Source: Shewanella intestini (GTDB lineage: Bacteria; Pseudomonadota; Gammaproteobacteria; Enterobacterales; Shewanellaceae). From it: a stretch of DNA of 64,000 bases. Under the pieces are notes generated by a model. The model saw only the letters and a program-made list of their open reading frames with translations. It was not told where the DNA came from and did no database searches. The stretch covers positions 62,001 to 126,000 of the forward strand of contig NZ_JAAIKR010000003.1 of assembly GCF_018221465.1 (NCBI RefSeq). Reading direction: 5' to 3'. The position numbers were made by a program, and so were the translations under genes. Positions 54,851 to 64,000 of the stretch are shown piece by piece (position 1 is the stretch's first letter; every line of letters starts with the position of its first letter).

Positions 54851-57800
54851 ATGAAGAAAACTTTATTATCACTGGCACTGGCCAGTATGTTCAGCACAAC
54901 GGCTTATGCGGGTGTTGACGATCTAATTTTTACCGAAATGGTACAAGCAAGCACTCAAAATGTAGACAATGCGATTGCGCTAGGTTCGGTTGAGATAACT
55001 AACACCCATGCAACGGAATCTTTTACTTTTACCGATGATACGGCGCTGTATATTTTAGGTAGTGGTAGGCATGAAAATAAGTTGTCGACCGCTAACGGTG
55101 CCCCTTTATTAACCGGGCTGACCATTGCTCCTGGCAAGTCTTTAGTTGTGTTGAACACTGGCGCTACTGATGAATATAAAGACACGATTACTGCCAATGG
55201 TGGTGATTTTGTTATCGGTGAAGGTTCAGCTAGGTACACGAACTTTTTCATTAATGGTGATGACGGTGTTTATCTAAAACACAATGGTAGTGTTATCGAT
55301 CGCATTGGTACTGTAGGCAATAGCAGTTATTGGGCGGTTGATACCACATTGCGCCGTCGCCTAGACAGTGAAGGAAATATTCCAGTACAAGCTGCTACCT
55401 TTGATGCGTCACAATGGGAAGTCACTAGCCCGTTAGATACTTCAACGGTTGGTAAAGCAAATTATGCTGAAGCGTTTACGCCTTTTGTATGTGAAAACTT
55501 AACGACTATTGGTGAGATCCAAGGTCCGGGCAGTGTTTCTCCATTGGTTGGCCAAAGCGTTGCTGTAGAAGGTGTGGTGTCAGCGGTAGTGAGTCTGCCT
55601 GCTAGTGGCTTTTATATCCGTGACTTAGTACCCGACGGTAACCCACTCACCTCTGATGGTATTTTTGTTAAAAGTGGTAGCGCCAATACCAATATGGTTG
55701 GTCAAACCGTCTGTTTAGGCAGTGTGGTTGCAGAAAGTTACGATCAGACTCAACTTGATGCTGAAGTTTGGGAAGTCACTGATACAAGCTATACCCCAAC
55801 ATTAGCCACTGATATTGAAGTGTTAGAGTCAGACGGTGGTTTGTTTGCGACAACGCTTGAGCGCTATGAAGGTATGTTAGTCAATCTTCCTCAGGATATA
55901 AATCCACTAGAAGATGGCGATCAAAACATGCGCGTCTCGCGTAGCTTCAGTTTTAACTATGATAGCTATCGTAACAATATTACCTTGGCATATAAGCGTC
56001 CTAACTTACAGCCTAATCAAAAATTCATCGCCGGCTCTCCAGAGTCTGCTGCTGCAGCAGCGCAAAATGATGATTATCGCTTAGTGGTTGAAAGTGCGAC
56101 TAAAGCCGCTAATGGTGTGATTCCATATTATCCAGATTTCCTTAATTCACCCCATACCGATTACATTCGTATCGATGACAGTGTTGTCGGTATGGAAGGG
56201 GTAATCAGTTACAGTTATGGTGATTATGCGTTAACTGTTACCAATGAACTGAAAAGTCATAACTTTATCAAAAACATACCGCGTACTGACAGTCCCGATC
56301 TTGATGAGACAACAGCAGCGGATCGTTTCGCTATCCGTATTGCGGCACAAAACTTATTTAACTATTTCAACTCACCATTTGGTGGCGCGCAAAACCAGTT
56401 TGGTCAAAGCCGCGGCGCTGATACTCATCACGAGTTTATCCAACAAAAAACCAAACTTGTTGCAGCTATCCGTGCCTTAGATGCTGACGTTGTTGGCCTA
56501 ATGGAAATGGAAAACAATGGCTTTGGATTAACCAGTGCCATTGCTGATTTAGTCAATGAAGTTAACGTTTATTACAACGACGAATGGGCGAATAACCACG
56601 ACAAGCCTTACTCAACTGAAAACCGTTATGTGTTTGTGGGATTTGACCACAACGGTAACCAAATTCTTGATGAGCTTGATGCCTTAGGTTCTGACGCTAT
56701 TGCAACCGGTATTATTTATCGTCCTAGCAAGTTAAGTATTGAACGTACTCGCGTTGTGACGATGCCACAACAAAAAGCGCCAACCATTGTTAATGACAAC
56801 AACGAAGTGATTAAAGATGGTAAAGACGAGATCTTAGAAAGCGGCCAAAACTATCACCGTGATGCATTAGTGACTACCTTCCTTGTTAACCAAACCGGTA
56901 AGCGTTTAACGTTAGCGGTGAACCACTTTAAGTCAAAAGGTTCAACCTGTTGGGAAGATTGGCAAGGGGTTGAGTTTGGTGACGCAGTTAAATGGACTAG
57001 CAGTGCCCCCGATCTTGATAAACAAGGTTCATGTGCTGAGTTCCGTGTTTCAGGAGCGGTGCAATTAGCTGAAGAAATGGAGAAAATCGACGGTGATAAA
57101 ATCATCTTAGGTGACCTTAACTCTTATGCTAAAGAAGATGCCATTTTGGTATTGACTGAAAACCCACGCAATAAAACGCTAACGACAGCAAGCCATACCT
57201 TTATTGGCACTAAACCACAATTTAACCTTGATGGTTCGCCAGTGAACATTAATAAGACATACGGCTATGTCGACATTTTGTCTAAAGTGTTTGAACAAAA
57301 AGGCAAGACTGCTTGGAGTTATTCATATAACGATGAATTAGGTTCTCTTGACCATATTCTTATCTCTCCCTCACTAGAAGAGCGTGTTCTTGATGCAACC
57401 GATTGGCACATTAATGCTGCTGAGTCGAGCTTGTATGACTACAACATGGAATACAAATGTGATGACGATGAAGATAGTGAAACCGATAATAAATGTGATG
57501 ACAATAATTTAGTGAATAAATTCTATGCACCGGATCACTTCCGTTCATCAGATCATGATCCTGCATTGGTGTCATTAAGTTACTTACCCGGTGAAACTGA
57601 CGCTGGCCGCTCTATGTACCTCACTAAATTGAACAAGTTAGTGAAAGTGCCATACAGCATTCCAGAAGCGGCAGGCGCACTGGCAGGTGACGTTGCTACC
57701 ATCAAGATCACACCTCAAAACGATGACGACAGACTCGACTTAGGGCAATTAGTCGAGCCTAACGTGGTACTGACAAAAGACGGCACAACATTAGTCAACT

Positions 57801-58033
57801 TTGAAGTATTCGGTGCACCTTCTGCTGAATACAGCGCCAAAGTTGAGCTACTACGTGATGGCGAAGTGGTTCCTGGTTCAGGTTTAACATTTGACCTTGA
57901 AATTGCTAACCGTGACACCTTAGTTGCTGAAATTAAGCAAGAAGAAAAAGATAACTCAGGTGGAAGCATGGGCTTCATTAGTTTGCTTTCGTTATTGGGA
58001 TTATCGGCTCTTCGTCGCCGTAATCGTAAATAA
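54851..58033 (+). CDS. ExeM/NucH-type extracellular nuclease with GlyGly-CTERM tail
   Basis: 1060 residues. Signal peptide (about 1-20, ending AYAG), lamin-tail-like domain (about 22-180), OB-fold-like segment (about 212-320), and an endonuclease/exonuclease/phosphatase domain (about 490-925) with NLFNYF, LMEMENNG, HFKSKGSTC, ILGDLNSYAKED, GSLDHILIS and the final SSDHDPALVSL. An Asp-rich Cys-flanked insert (CDDDEDSETDNKCDD) may bind calcium. The tail GGSMGFISLLSLLGLSALRRR is a GlyGly-CTERM sorting signal, implying type II secretion and rhombosortase processing. Shewanella ExeM degrades extracellular DNA. Confidence 0.93.
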   Translation: MKKTLLSLALASMFSTTAYAGVDDLIFTEMVQASTQNVDNAIALGSVEITNTHATESFTFTDDTALYILGSGRHENKLSTANGAPLLTGLTIAPGKSLVVLNTGATDEYKDTITANGGDFVIGEGSARYTNFFINGDDGVYLKHNGSVIDRIGTVGNSSYWAVDTTLRRRLDSEGNIPVQAATFDASQWEVTSPLDTSTVGKANYAEAFTPFVCENLTTIGEIQGPGSVSPLVGQSVAVEGVVSAVVSLPASGFYIRDLVPDGNPLTSDGIFVKSGSANTNMVGQTVCLGSVVAESYDQTQLDAEVWEVTDTSYTPTLATDIEVLESDGGLFATTLERYEGMLVNLPQDINPLEDGDQNMRVSRSFSFNYDSYRNNITLAYKRPNLQPNQKFIAGSPESAAAAAQNDDYRLVVESATKAANGVIPYYPDFLNSPHTDYIRIDDSVVGMEGVISYSYGDYALTVTNELKSHNFIKNIPRTDSPDLDETTAADRFAIRIAAQNLFNYFNSPFGGAQNQFGQSRGADTHHEFIQQKTKLVAAIRALDADVVGLMEMENNGFGLTSAIADLVNEVNVYYNDEWANNHDKPYSTENRYVFVGFDHNGNQILDELDALGSDAIATGIIYRPSKLSIERTRVVTMPQQKAPTIVNDNNEVIKDGKDEILESGQNYHRDALVTTFLVNQTGKRLTLAVNHFKSKGSTCWEDWQGVEFGDAVKWTSSAPDLDKQGSCAEFRVSGAVQLAEEMEKIDGDKIILGDLNSYAKEDAILVLTENPRNKTLTTASHTFIGTKPQFNLDGSPVNINKTYGYVDILSKVFEQKGKTAWSYSYNDELGSLDHILISPSLEERVLDATDWHINAAESSLYDYNMEYKCDDDEDSETDNKCDDNNLVNKFYAPDHFRSSDHDPALVSLSYLPGETDAGRSMYLTKLNKLVKVPYSIPEAAGALAGDVATIKITPQNDDDRLDLGQLVEPNVVLTKDGTTLVNFEVFGAPSAEYSAKVELLRDGEVVPGSGLTFDLEIANRDTLVAEIKQEEKDNSGGSMGFISLLSLLGLSALRRRNRK

Positions 58034-58105
58034 AGCCATTAAATGACTCTGCGCGTTAGCCCTAAAGCGGCGCGCTTTGCATTAACAACTTAAAAAGATA
58101 CGACT

Positions 58106-60715
58106 ATGAAAAATAAAATAACTGCAGCTGCAAAAGCGGTCACCTTGTTATTGGCCACGGCATCAACTGCTGCACAGGCTAACTTGGTCATTACTGAGTA
58201 CATTGAAGGTTCAAGCAGTAATAAAGCGGTAGAAATTTCAAACTTAGGCACGAGTACTGTAGATTTAGATGCTGCTCAATACGCGATTACACTTTACTCG
58301 AATGGTTCAACTGAAGCGGGTAACTCGTCAATTCTAACCGGTACATTAGCTGCTGGCAGCAGTATTGTTTACCACAATGGCAGTGCCGATGACGCTTTTA
58401 AAGTGGGTATTGAATCAACTGTAACCTACTTTAATGGTGACGATGCGTTATTGCTAACAAAAGACGGTGCCATTATTGACCGTTTTGGCAAGCTTGGCGA
58501 AGACCCAGGTTCTGAATGGACCGATGCAAACGATGCTAACTTTTCGACTAAAGATAAAACGTTAAGACGCAAAGCCAGTATCACTGCAGGTGATACCAAT
58601 GCCTCGGCTGATTTCCCTGGTACTGATAACCAGTGGCTAGTATTCGATAAAGACACCAGTGATGGCTTAGGTTGTCCTGGTGAAGGGGCTTGTACTGCTG
58701 AACCTGGTGTATTAATCATTACCGAATACGTAGAAGGTGGTGGCAATAATAAAGCTGTTGAATTATCTAACGTAGGTGGCAGTGCAATTGATTTAGATGC
58801 TGCTGTATACACGTTAAGTTTATATGGCAATGGCAGCACTGATGCGGGTAATACCGAAACATTAACGGGTATGCTGGCTGCTGGTGAAAGCATTGTTTTC
58901 CATAACAGCAGTGCCGATGATGCATTCAAAGTTGGCACAGCTTCAACTGTTACTTATTTTAATGGTGATGATGCGCTGGTTCTTTATAAAGATGATGTAG
59001 TTATCGACCGTTTAGGTAAGTTAGGTGAAGATCCTGGTTCCGAATGGACGGATCCGAACGATGCAAACTTTTCGACAAAAGACAAAACGCTACGTCGCAA
59101 AAACAGTGTCACCGCTGGTGATACTGATGCAACAGCAGCATTCCCTGGGGATAACAATCAGTGGGTGACATTTGATATTGACACTGCTGATGGCCTAGGT
59201 TGTGCTGGGGAAAGTGCATGTGGCGAAACGCCAGTTGAGCCAGACCCAGATACGCCTTGCTCAGGTTGTGAAGAGTTAACTCCTGTTGCAGACCCCACCA
59301 CCTTTGACGGTAACGTTTATTATACTAACGTGCTGACGGGGAATTTCGATGATGCTGAAGCAATGAAAAATGCTATTTCTGTTGCTATTACAGCAGGTCA
59401 TCAACAGCTAACTTACAAGCAAGTTTGGACAGCACTGTCTTATTCTGATGAAGATCCTGCTAACAGCAGTAATGTTATTGAGCTTTACACAGGCCTATCT
59501 GTGTCTAAGCAAAATAATGGCGGCAATACCGGTGACTGGAACCGTGAACACGTTTGGGCTAAAAGCCATGGCTTCCCAAGTGAGTCGCAATTAGGTTACA
59601 CCGATGCGCACCATTTACGTCCAACGAATGTAAAGGTTAACTCAACTCGCAGTAACTATGACTTTAATGAGTGTAGCGATACTGGAACTGAGGTGGCAGA
59701 AGCACCAGGCAATTACGTTGATACTGCGGCACGTTGTTTTGAGCCTCGCGATCAAGTTAAAGGTGATGTCGCACGTATGATCCTTTACATGGATACACGT
59801 TACCAAGGCAATGACAGTAACATGCCTGACTTGGTTGCAGTGGATCGCATTACAACGGCTGATGAAATCAGTAATAACGACCCTTTGCATGGCAAGTTAT
59901 GTACACTTTATGCTTGGCATCAACAAGATCCAGTTGATGCTGCTGATACACAGCGTAATGATGCCGTGTATAAGTATCAAGGAAACCGTAACCCGTACAT
60001 TGATTACCCTGAGTGGGTTCAACAAGTTTATGGTGACCAATGTGGTGATCCAGCTAAGCCGAGCTTAGATGTTGACGTAATTATCGATGCACCAGAGCAA
60101 GTGAATGAAGCTGAAACACTGGTTATTGATGCATCAGCTACGGTTGCTGAAGATGGTTCAGAGCTTAGTTTCAGCTGGGAACAAACAGCTGGACCAGAGT
60201 TAACCTTTGATGGCTCTAAGGCTATATTATCTGTAACCGCACCAGAAGTGACAGCAGATACAGCAATAGCATTTACTTTAACGGTCAGTGACGGTGTACT
60301 GGATAAAACTCAAGTGGTTAATGTGTCTGTTATCAATGTGCCATTAGCTTTTGATGTTAGCTTTAGTGGTAACACTGAACTAAATGAAGGTGAAAGCACG
60401 GTTATCACTGCTGAGATTGCTAATGAGCCAGCTGGATTAACTTACACTTGGCAACAAGTCTCTGGCGCTGAAGCTAACTATAGTGCTCAAGGATTAGCGC
60501 TATCGGTCACGGCTCCTGATGTTTCAGTTGACCAAGATATCGTATTTGAGTTGGTTATTAGTGATGGTGTAGAACAAACATCAACTATGGTTAGCATTAA
60601 TGTTAAAAACACCGTAGAAAGTGGTTGGACTAAACCAGATGGTGCAGGCAGCTTAGGTCTTGGCCTATTTATGTTATTGCCGCTTGCGGCATGGCGTCGC
60701 CGTCAAAACAAGTAA
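58106..60715 (+). CDS. Secreted endonuclease I with duplicated lamin-tail domains
   Basis: 869 residues. Signal peptide (1-25, ending AAQA); two lamin-tail domains, about 27-202 and 203-378, clearly a tandem duplication; endonuclease I domain (about 390-650) with the His-metal motif NREHVWAKSHGF (H482) and DAHHLRP; two PKD/Ig-like beta domains (about 655-750 and 755-842); and a C-terminal GlyGly-CTERM-like tail (GAGSLGLGLFMLLPLAAWRRR). Predicted to be exported, anchored or released at the surface, and to cut DNA. Related in layout to Shewanella secreted nucleases such as ExeS/EndA types. Ends at a clear terminator. Confidence 0.92.
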   Translation: MKNKITAAAKAVTLLLATASTAAQANLVITEYIEGSSSNKAVEISNLGTSTVDLDAAQYAITLYSNGSTEAGNSSILTGTLAAGSSIVYHNGSADDAFKVGIESTVTYFNGDDALLLTKDGAIIDRFGKLGEDPGSEWTDANDANFSTKDKTLRRKASITAGDTNASADFPGTDNQWLVFDKDTSDGLGCPGEGACTAEPGVLIITEYVEGGGNNKAVELSNVGGSAIDLDAAVYTLSLYGNGSTDAGNTETLTGMLAAGESIVFHNSSADDAFKVGTASTVTYFNGDDALVLYKDDVVIDRLGKLGEDPGSEWTDPNDANFSTKDKTLRRKNSVTAGDTDATAAFPGDNNQWVTFDIDTADGLGCAGESACGETPVEPDPDTPCSGCEELTPVADPTTFDGNVYYTNVLTGNFDDAEAMKNAISVAITAGHQQLTYKQVWTALSYSDEDPANSSNVIELYTGLSVSKQNNGGNTGDWNREHVWAKSHGFPSESQLGYTDAHHLRPTNVKVNSTRSNYDFNECSDTGTEVAEAPGNYVDTAARCFEPRDQVKGDVARMILYMDTRYQGNDSNMPDLVAVDRITTADEISNNDPLHGKLCTLYAWHQQDPVDAADTQRNDAVYKYQGNRNPYIDYPEWVQQVYGDQCGDPAKPSLDVDVIIDAPEQVNEAETLVIDASATVAEDGSELSFSWEQTAGPELTFDGSKAILSVTAPEVTADTAIAFTLTVSDGVLDKTQVVNVSVINVPLAFDVSFSGNTELNEGESTVITAEIANEPAGLTYTWQQVSGAEANYSAQGLALSVTAPDVSVDQDIVFELVISDGVEQTSTMVSINVKNTVESGWTKPDGAGSLGLGLFMLLPLAAWRRRQNK
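58184..59239 (+). repeat. 528-bp tandem duplication encoding two lamin-tail domains
   Basis: Two copies offset by 528 bp (176 residues). Matching segments include SADDAFKVG, TVTYFNGDDAL, GKLGEDPGSEWTD and DANFSTKDKTLRRK, and each ends in a Cys-containing TADGLGC/TSDGLGC block. Divergence is visible across the unit, so it is not very recent. Confidence 0.88.
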
Positions 60716-60746
60716 CCGCTTGTGTATTGTTATCGATAGATGAAGT

Positions 60747-60779
60747 CCAGTAGTGCCTGAGGGTACTACTGGCTTTTTT
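60747..60779 (+). terminator. Terminator of the nuclease unit
   Basis: Stem CCAGTAGTGCC / GGTACTACTGG (11 bp, one G-T pair) with a TGAG loop, followed by CTTTTTT. It separates the endonuclease from the nucleotidase gene. Confidence 0.9.
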
Positions 60780-60907
60780 GTTTCACATATAGATTCAACA
60801 ACCTGATTTAGCTAAACACACAAACTGAATAAATGGATCAAAGGCTCAATATCGCCTTATGTCACCAAGCTTTATTGTTGTTGAATAGACTTTTTATTGG
60901 ATGCCTT

Positions 60908-62596
60908 ATGAAATACACATTTAAATCCTTCAGCGGACTTTCAATGACACTATTAACTGCCATGTTTGCACTTAATGGTTGCTCAAGTGATGAGCCGCAA
61001 TTTGAAAATTGCCAGCAAGCTGGGGATGCTTGTGTCCGTTTTACTTTATTGCACACCAACGATCACCATGGACGATTTTGGCAAAGTGATAAAGGCGAAT
61101 ATGGCATGGCTGCGAGAAAAACCTTAATTGATGAGATTCGCCAACAAGTAAAAGCCGAAGGTGGTCAGGTATTATTACTTTCTGGCGGCGACATTAACAC
61201 CGGCGTTCCTGAGTCTGACTTACAAAGCGCTGAACCTGATTTTATGGGGATGAACCTGCTTGAATATGATGCCATGGCAGTAGGGAATCATGAGTTTGAT
61301 AACCCATTGGCCACGTTAGATAAGCAGCGTGAATGGGCAAATTTCCCGATGTTATCAGCCAATATTTATCGCGAGGTTGAAGGGCAGTGGCAGCCGTACT
61401 TTGAACCTTACAAAATATTTGATGTAGGGCCGTTAAAATTAGCTATTGTAGGGCTGACAACAGAGCAAACTGCACAAATAGGTAATCCTAAGTACGTTAA
61501 GTCATTACGATTTACGTCGCCGCAAATAGCGATGAAAAATACCCTAACCATGCTTAAACACAATGAAAAACCTGACTTAGTGTTTGCATTAACTCACATG
61601 GGGCATTATCCAGACGGGCAGCACGGTAGTAACACCCCCGGCGATGTATTACTGGCTAGAAGTCTACGCAAAGGCCAGTTAGATGGCATTATTGGTGGTC
61701 ATTCACAAAACCCTGTGTGTATGGGTGAACAAAATACTTACGTCAAAGATTTTCAACCCGGTGATGAGTGTCGCCCAGATCAACAACAAGGCACCTGGAT
61801 AATGCAGGCGCATGAATGGGGTAAATATGTTGGCCGTGCTGATTTTGAATATCTTAATGGTCAATTGCATTTAGCTAATTATCAGCTTATTCCTGTCAAT
61901 CTTCATTCTGAACATCATGCGATTGAAACCATTACACAAAATGAGCAAATGCTTGAATTACTTGAGCCATATCAGCAAAAAGGCCAAGCGGTGCTTAATG
62001 AGGTAATTAGTGATGCAAGCGCTAAATGGCAAGGCGGCAGAAGTGTTGTTCGTCATCAAATTAATGAAATGGGCGTGATGATTGCTAAAGCGCAAAGTCA
62101 AGGCGTTGCTGCTGACTTTGGGATTATTAACTCTGGTGGTATTCGCGCTTCTATCGAGAAAGGGCCAATTCGTTATCGCGATGTATTAACGGTTCAGCCT
62201 TTTGCTAACTTAGTCACGATGACTAAAATGCGCGGCGATGCTCTGACTAATTACTTGGCCACCGTTGCCACTCAAAGCAGAGGTTCTGGCGGTTTTGCTC
62301 ATTTTAGTGATATTGATATGGTGGTTGATTGCCAAGCCCAAAAGGTATCGATTAATAGCATTAATGGCCAAGCCTTTAATCCAAATCAACAATACCGATT
62401 TTCTTTACCTGGTTACAATGCCGCTGGGGGAAATGGTTATCCGATTCTGGCTGATGCACTTGATACCGGGCTAGTTGATGCTGATGTATTACTTGAATAT
62501 ATAAAACAACATCAACCACTTGACCCTAATAATCCGATATACCAACATCAGGTTAAATTTATTGGCGCGAGCACTGCGTTAGGTTGTGATGGTTAA
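60908..62596 (+). CDS. ushA: 5'-nucleotidase lipoprotein (UshA/NutA family)
   Basis: 562 residues from ATG 60908; earlier frames from 60833 lack a signal. The lipoprotein signal ends in the lipobox LNGC (about residues 17-20), so the enzyme is membrane-anchored. The metallophosphatase domain has LLHTNDHHGRFW, GGDINTGVPESD and VGNHEFDNPL; the C-terminal nucleotidase domain has NSGGIRASIEKGPIRYRDVLTVQPFAN and LPGYNAAGGNGYP. It hydrolyses 5'-nucleotides (and possibly UDP-sugars) in the periplasm or on the surface. Placed after two DNA-cutting genes, it fits the next step of nucleotide scavenging. Called nutA in Vibrio. Confidence 0.92.
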   Translation: MKYTFKSFSGLSMTLLTAMFALNGCSSDEPQFENCQQAGDACVRFTLLHTNDHHGRFWQSDKGEYGMAARKTLIDEIRQQVKAEGGQVLLLSGGDINTGVPESDLQSAEPDFMGMNLLEYDAMAVGNHEFDNPLATLDKQREWANFPMLSANIYREVEGQWQPYFEPYKIFDVGPLKLAIVGLTTEQTAQIGNPKYVKSLRFTSPQIAMKNTLTMLKHNEKPDLVFALTHMGHYPDGQHGSNTPGDVLLARSLRKGQLDGIIGGHSQNPVCMGEQNTYVKDFQPGDECRPDQQQGTWIMQAHEWGKYVGRADFEYLNGQLHLANYQLIPVNLHSEHHAIETITQNEQMLELLEPYQQKGQAVLNEVISDASAKWQGGRSVVRHQINEMGVMIAKAQSQGVAADFGIINSGGIRASIEKGPIRYRDVLTVQPFANLVTMTKMRGDALTNYLATVATQSRGSGGFAHFSDIDMVVDCQAQKVSINSINGQAFNPNQQYRFSLPGYNAAGGNGYPILADALDTGLVDADVLLEYIKQHQPLDPNNPIYQHQVKFIGASTALGCDG

Positions 62597-62737
62597 TCAA
62601 TTGAAGTAAATTGAGGGGTTTGGGAGCAACTAAGCCCTTTAATTCATCGCGTTAATTAAGCCGTCTGCGTTTATATTTCTCTGTCTATATCAGTGCGATA
62701 TTGTTGATAACGGCTTTAAAACCTAAGCGAGTTTACT

Positions 62738-63286
62738 TTGAGTTCAACCACATTATTCACCACAGATAACCTTGTTATCATGCCATTGCAAGCCACACAT
62801 TTGTCGATGTTATTGGAATATGAGCAGCATAATAAGGCACATTTAAGCCGTTGGGAACCCAAAAGATCGGCGGATTATTTTACGCAAGAAGCCACATTAT
62901 CAAGATTAAATCAGGCCGTTACAGATACGATGTCTGGTAAGTCGGTGTCGCTTGTTGGGTTAAACCCACAACAAAGCCGAATTGTTTGTCGATGTCAGTT
63001 TAGTAATATTGTTCATGGCGTATTTCAGGCGTGCAATTTAGGCTACAGCATTAGTGAGCAAGACCAAGGCAAAGGGTTGATGTTTGAAATGCTTAATGTC
63101 GCCATTGATTATATGTTTAATACATACCAACTGCACCGGATTATGGCCAATTATATGCCGGTAAATGGCCGCTCACAAAAGTTATTAAATCGCTTAGGCT
63201 TTGAACAAGAAGGTGTGGCAAAAGCGTATTTATATATTGCTGGTTCGTGGGAAGACCATGTATTAACAGCCAAAATTAATCGGTAA
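62738..63286 (+). CDS. rimJ: RimJ-like N-acetyltransferase
   Basis: 182-residue GNAT protein close to RimJ, which acetylates the N-terminus of ribosomal protein S5. Core features: CQFSNIVHGVFQACNLGYSISEQDQGKGLMFEML (acetyl-CoA pocket, about 88-122) and QLHRIMANYMPVNGRSQKLLNRLGF (about 129-153), ending EDHVLTAKI. The start is TTG 62738 (MSSTTLFTTDNL); the ribosome-binding site is weak, and ATG at about 62780 would shorten the N-terminus. Confidence 0.87.
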   Translation: MSSTTLFTTDNLVIMPLQATHLSMLLEYEQHNKAHLSRWEPKRSADYFTQEATLSRLNQAVTDTMSGKSVSLVGLNPQQSRIVCRCQFSNIVHGVFQACNLGYSISEQDQGKGLMFEMLNVAIDYMFNTYQLHRIMANYMPVNGRSQKLLNRLGFEQEGVAKAYLYIAGSWEDHVLTAKINR

Positions 63287-63467
63287 TTGTAAGCGGTGTT
63301 TAGGTGTATTAGTTTAGGCGTGATAGATGCGCTTAACATAAACGTAAATAGGTTGATTACTGGCGCGGCTGCTTAATGAAAACGTGTTTATCATCGTAGC
63401 TATTCTTGTTGTTATATTGCTAGTAAAGCTTGTTCACTATTACTTGCTAACGTGCTTGCTAAACCAT

Positions 63468-63493
63468 AAAAGCCTGCAACAGCAGGCTTTTTT
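63468..63493. terminator. Rho-independent terminator of queF
   Basis: Stem AAAAGCCTGC / GCAGGCTTTT with AACA loop, followed by further T. T runs exist in both directions. It lies 22 bases beyond the queF stop (minus strand) and about 180 bases after rimJ. Confidence 0.9.
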
Positions 63494-63515
63494 GTGGGCA
63501 TGAATTAATAACGCA

Positions 63516-64000
63516 TTATTGGCGCGCTAAACGCACACTTTCTGGTGTATGCTCAAAATCACTTCTAAATGGATTAATGTCCAAGCCACCTCGGCGTGTA
63601 TAGCGTGCATAAACGGTTAGTTTAGTGCATTGACAATAGCGTTTTAAGTCGATGAATATCCGCTCGACACATTGTTCGTGAAATTCATTATGTTGGCGAA
63701 AAGAAATTAAGTAACGCAGTAATTTTTCACGGTCAATTTTGGGCCCCTGATAACGGATCATTACGCTACCCCAGTCAGGTTGCGAAGTGATAAGGCAGTT
63801 TGACTTCAGCAAGTTAGAGGTCAAGGTTTCGGCCACATTTTTGCTTTCTGTGCTGTCTTGTAAGTGGGCAGGGTTAAATTGATAGTCGTTAACTTCAATA
63901 TCTAAATCATCAATACAGGTGCCGGGTAACTCCACAATGCGTTGGCTAGCAAAGTGTTTAGGTTCGGTGACTTTTACTACCACGTCGCCTTGAGCACAAT
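63516..64000 (-). CDS. queF: NADPH-dependent 7-cyano-7-deazaguanine reductase QueF (5' end outside window)
   Basis: C-terminal part of the two-domain QueF, which reduces preQ0 to preQ1 in queuosine biosynthesis. The frame is open to the window edge (reading [16 protein letters not shown]), so GTG 63983 is not the true start. The catalytic Cys lies in [16 protein letters not shown], and [42 protein letters not shown] and [17 protein letters not shown] match the long-form (E. coli-like, about 280-residue) family. About half of the protein is upstream, outside the window. Confidence 0.95.
   Translation of the reverse strand, partial: CAQGDVVVKVTEPKHFASQRIVELPGTCIDDLDIEVNDYQFNPAHLQDSTESKNVAETLTSNLLKSNCLITSQPDWGSVMIRYQGPKIDREKLLRYLISFRQHNEFHEQCVERIFIDLKRYCQCTKLTVYARYTRRGGLDINPFRSDFEHTPESVRLARQ

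Noticed and set aside
58034-58105. Terminator between the two nuclease genes (GC-rich GCGCG ... GGCGCGC)
   Set aside because: Arms do not pair cleanly and no T run follows, so readthrough from the first nuclease gene is more likely.

Overview
The window reads as the chromosome of a marine, probably cold-adapted Shewanella (Gammaproteobacteria). This rests on the polar-flagellar/chemotaxis gene order shared by Shewanella and Vibrio, a complete pfa cluster for polyunsaturated fatty acid (EPA-type) synthesis, and extracellular nucleases with GlyGly-CTERM tails. The species assignment is inference; no rRNA or tRNA gene was seen.

Region 1 (1-17860, all + strand) is the late part of the polar flagellar locus: fliM (5' end outside the window), fliN, fliO, fliP, fliQ, fliR, flhB, then a sigma-54-type promoter, flhA, flhF, flhG, fliA, cheY, cheZ, cheA, cheB, a small unknown membrane protein, parC, parP, cheW and a DUF2802 protein, closed by a strong terminator. 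It encodes the C-ring switch, the type III export gate, the polar placement and number system (FlhF/FlhG), sigma-28, the chemotaxis phosphorelay and the ParC/ParP machinery that places arrays at the pole.

Region 2 (17861-26990) holds mixed housekeeping genes: an RsmB/NOP-family RNA methyltransferase, a small membrane protein behind a perfect palindrome, a DUF2461 protein, a rimB-rimK pair, a CBS-domain protein, a Gate-domain membrane protein, a YghU-like glutathione transferase behind another perfect palindrome, and a small Cys-rich protein. It includes three intergenic stretches of roughly 500-800 bp with no convincing gene.

Region 3 (26988-47416) is the pfa locus. On the minus strand pfaR-pfaA-pfaB-pfaC-pfaD are joined by three successive 4-base stop/start overlaps and one 8-base gap. 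pfaE (phosphopantetheinyl transferase, which arms the ACPs) is divergent. PfaA carries five nearly identical ACP domains, and the last three sit in 366-bp tandem units. PfaB has an acyltransferase but no visible ketosynthase active site, which fits an EPA rather than a DHA synthase.

Region 4 (47432-51975) has a pentapeptide-repeat protein, a secreted alkyl sulfatase (metallo-beta-lactamase fold plus SCP2-like tail) divergent from a LeuO-like LysR regulator, and a small membrane protein.

Region 5 (51976-62596) begins with about 1.8 kb of very AT-rich DNA with no gene. It is followed by a porin-like outer-membrane protein, an ExeM/NucH-type extracellular nuclease, an endonuclease I with duplicated lamin-tail domains, and a UshA/NutA-type 5'-nucleotidase lipoprotein. 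Together these look like an extracellular DNA/nucleotide scavenging locus. The window ends with a RimJ-like acetyltransferase and, on the minus strand, the 3' part of queF.
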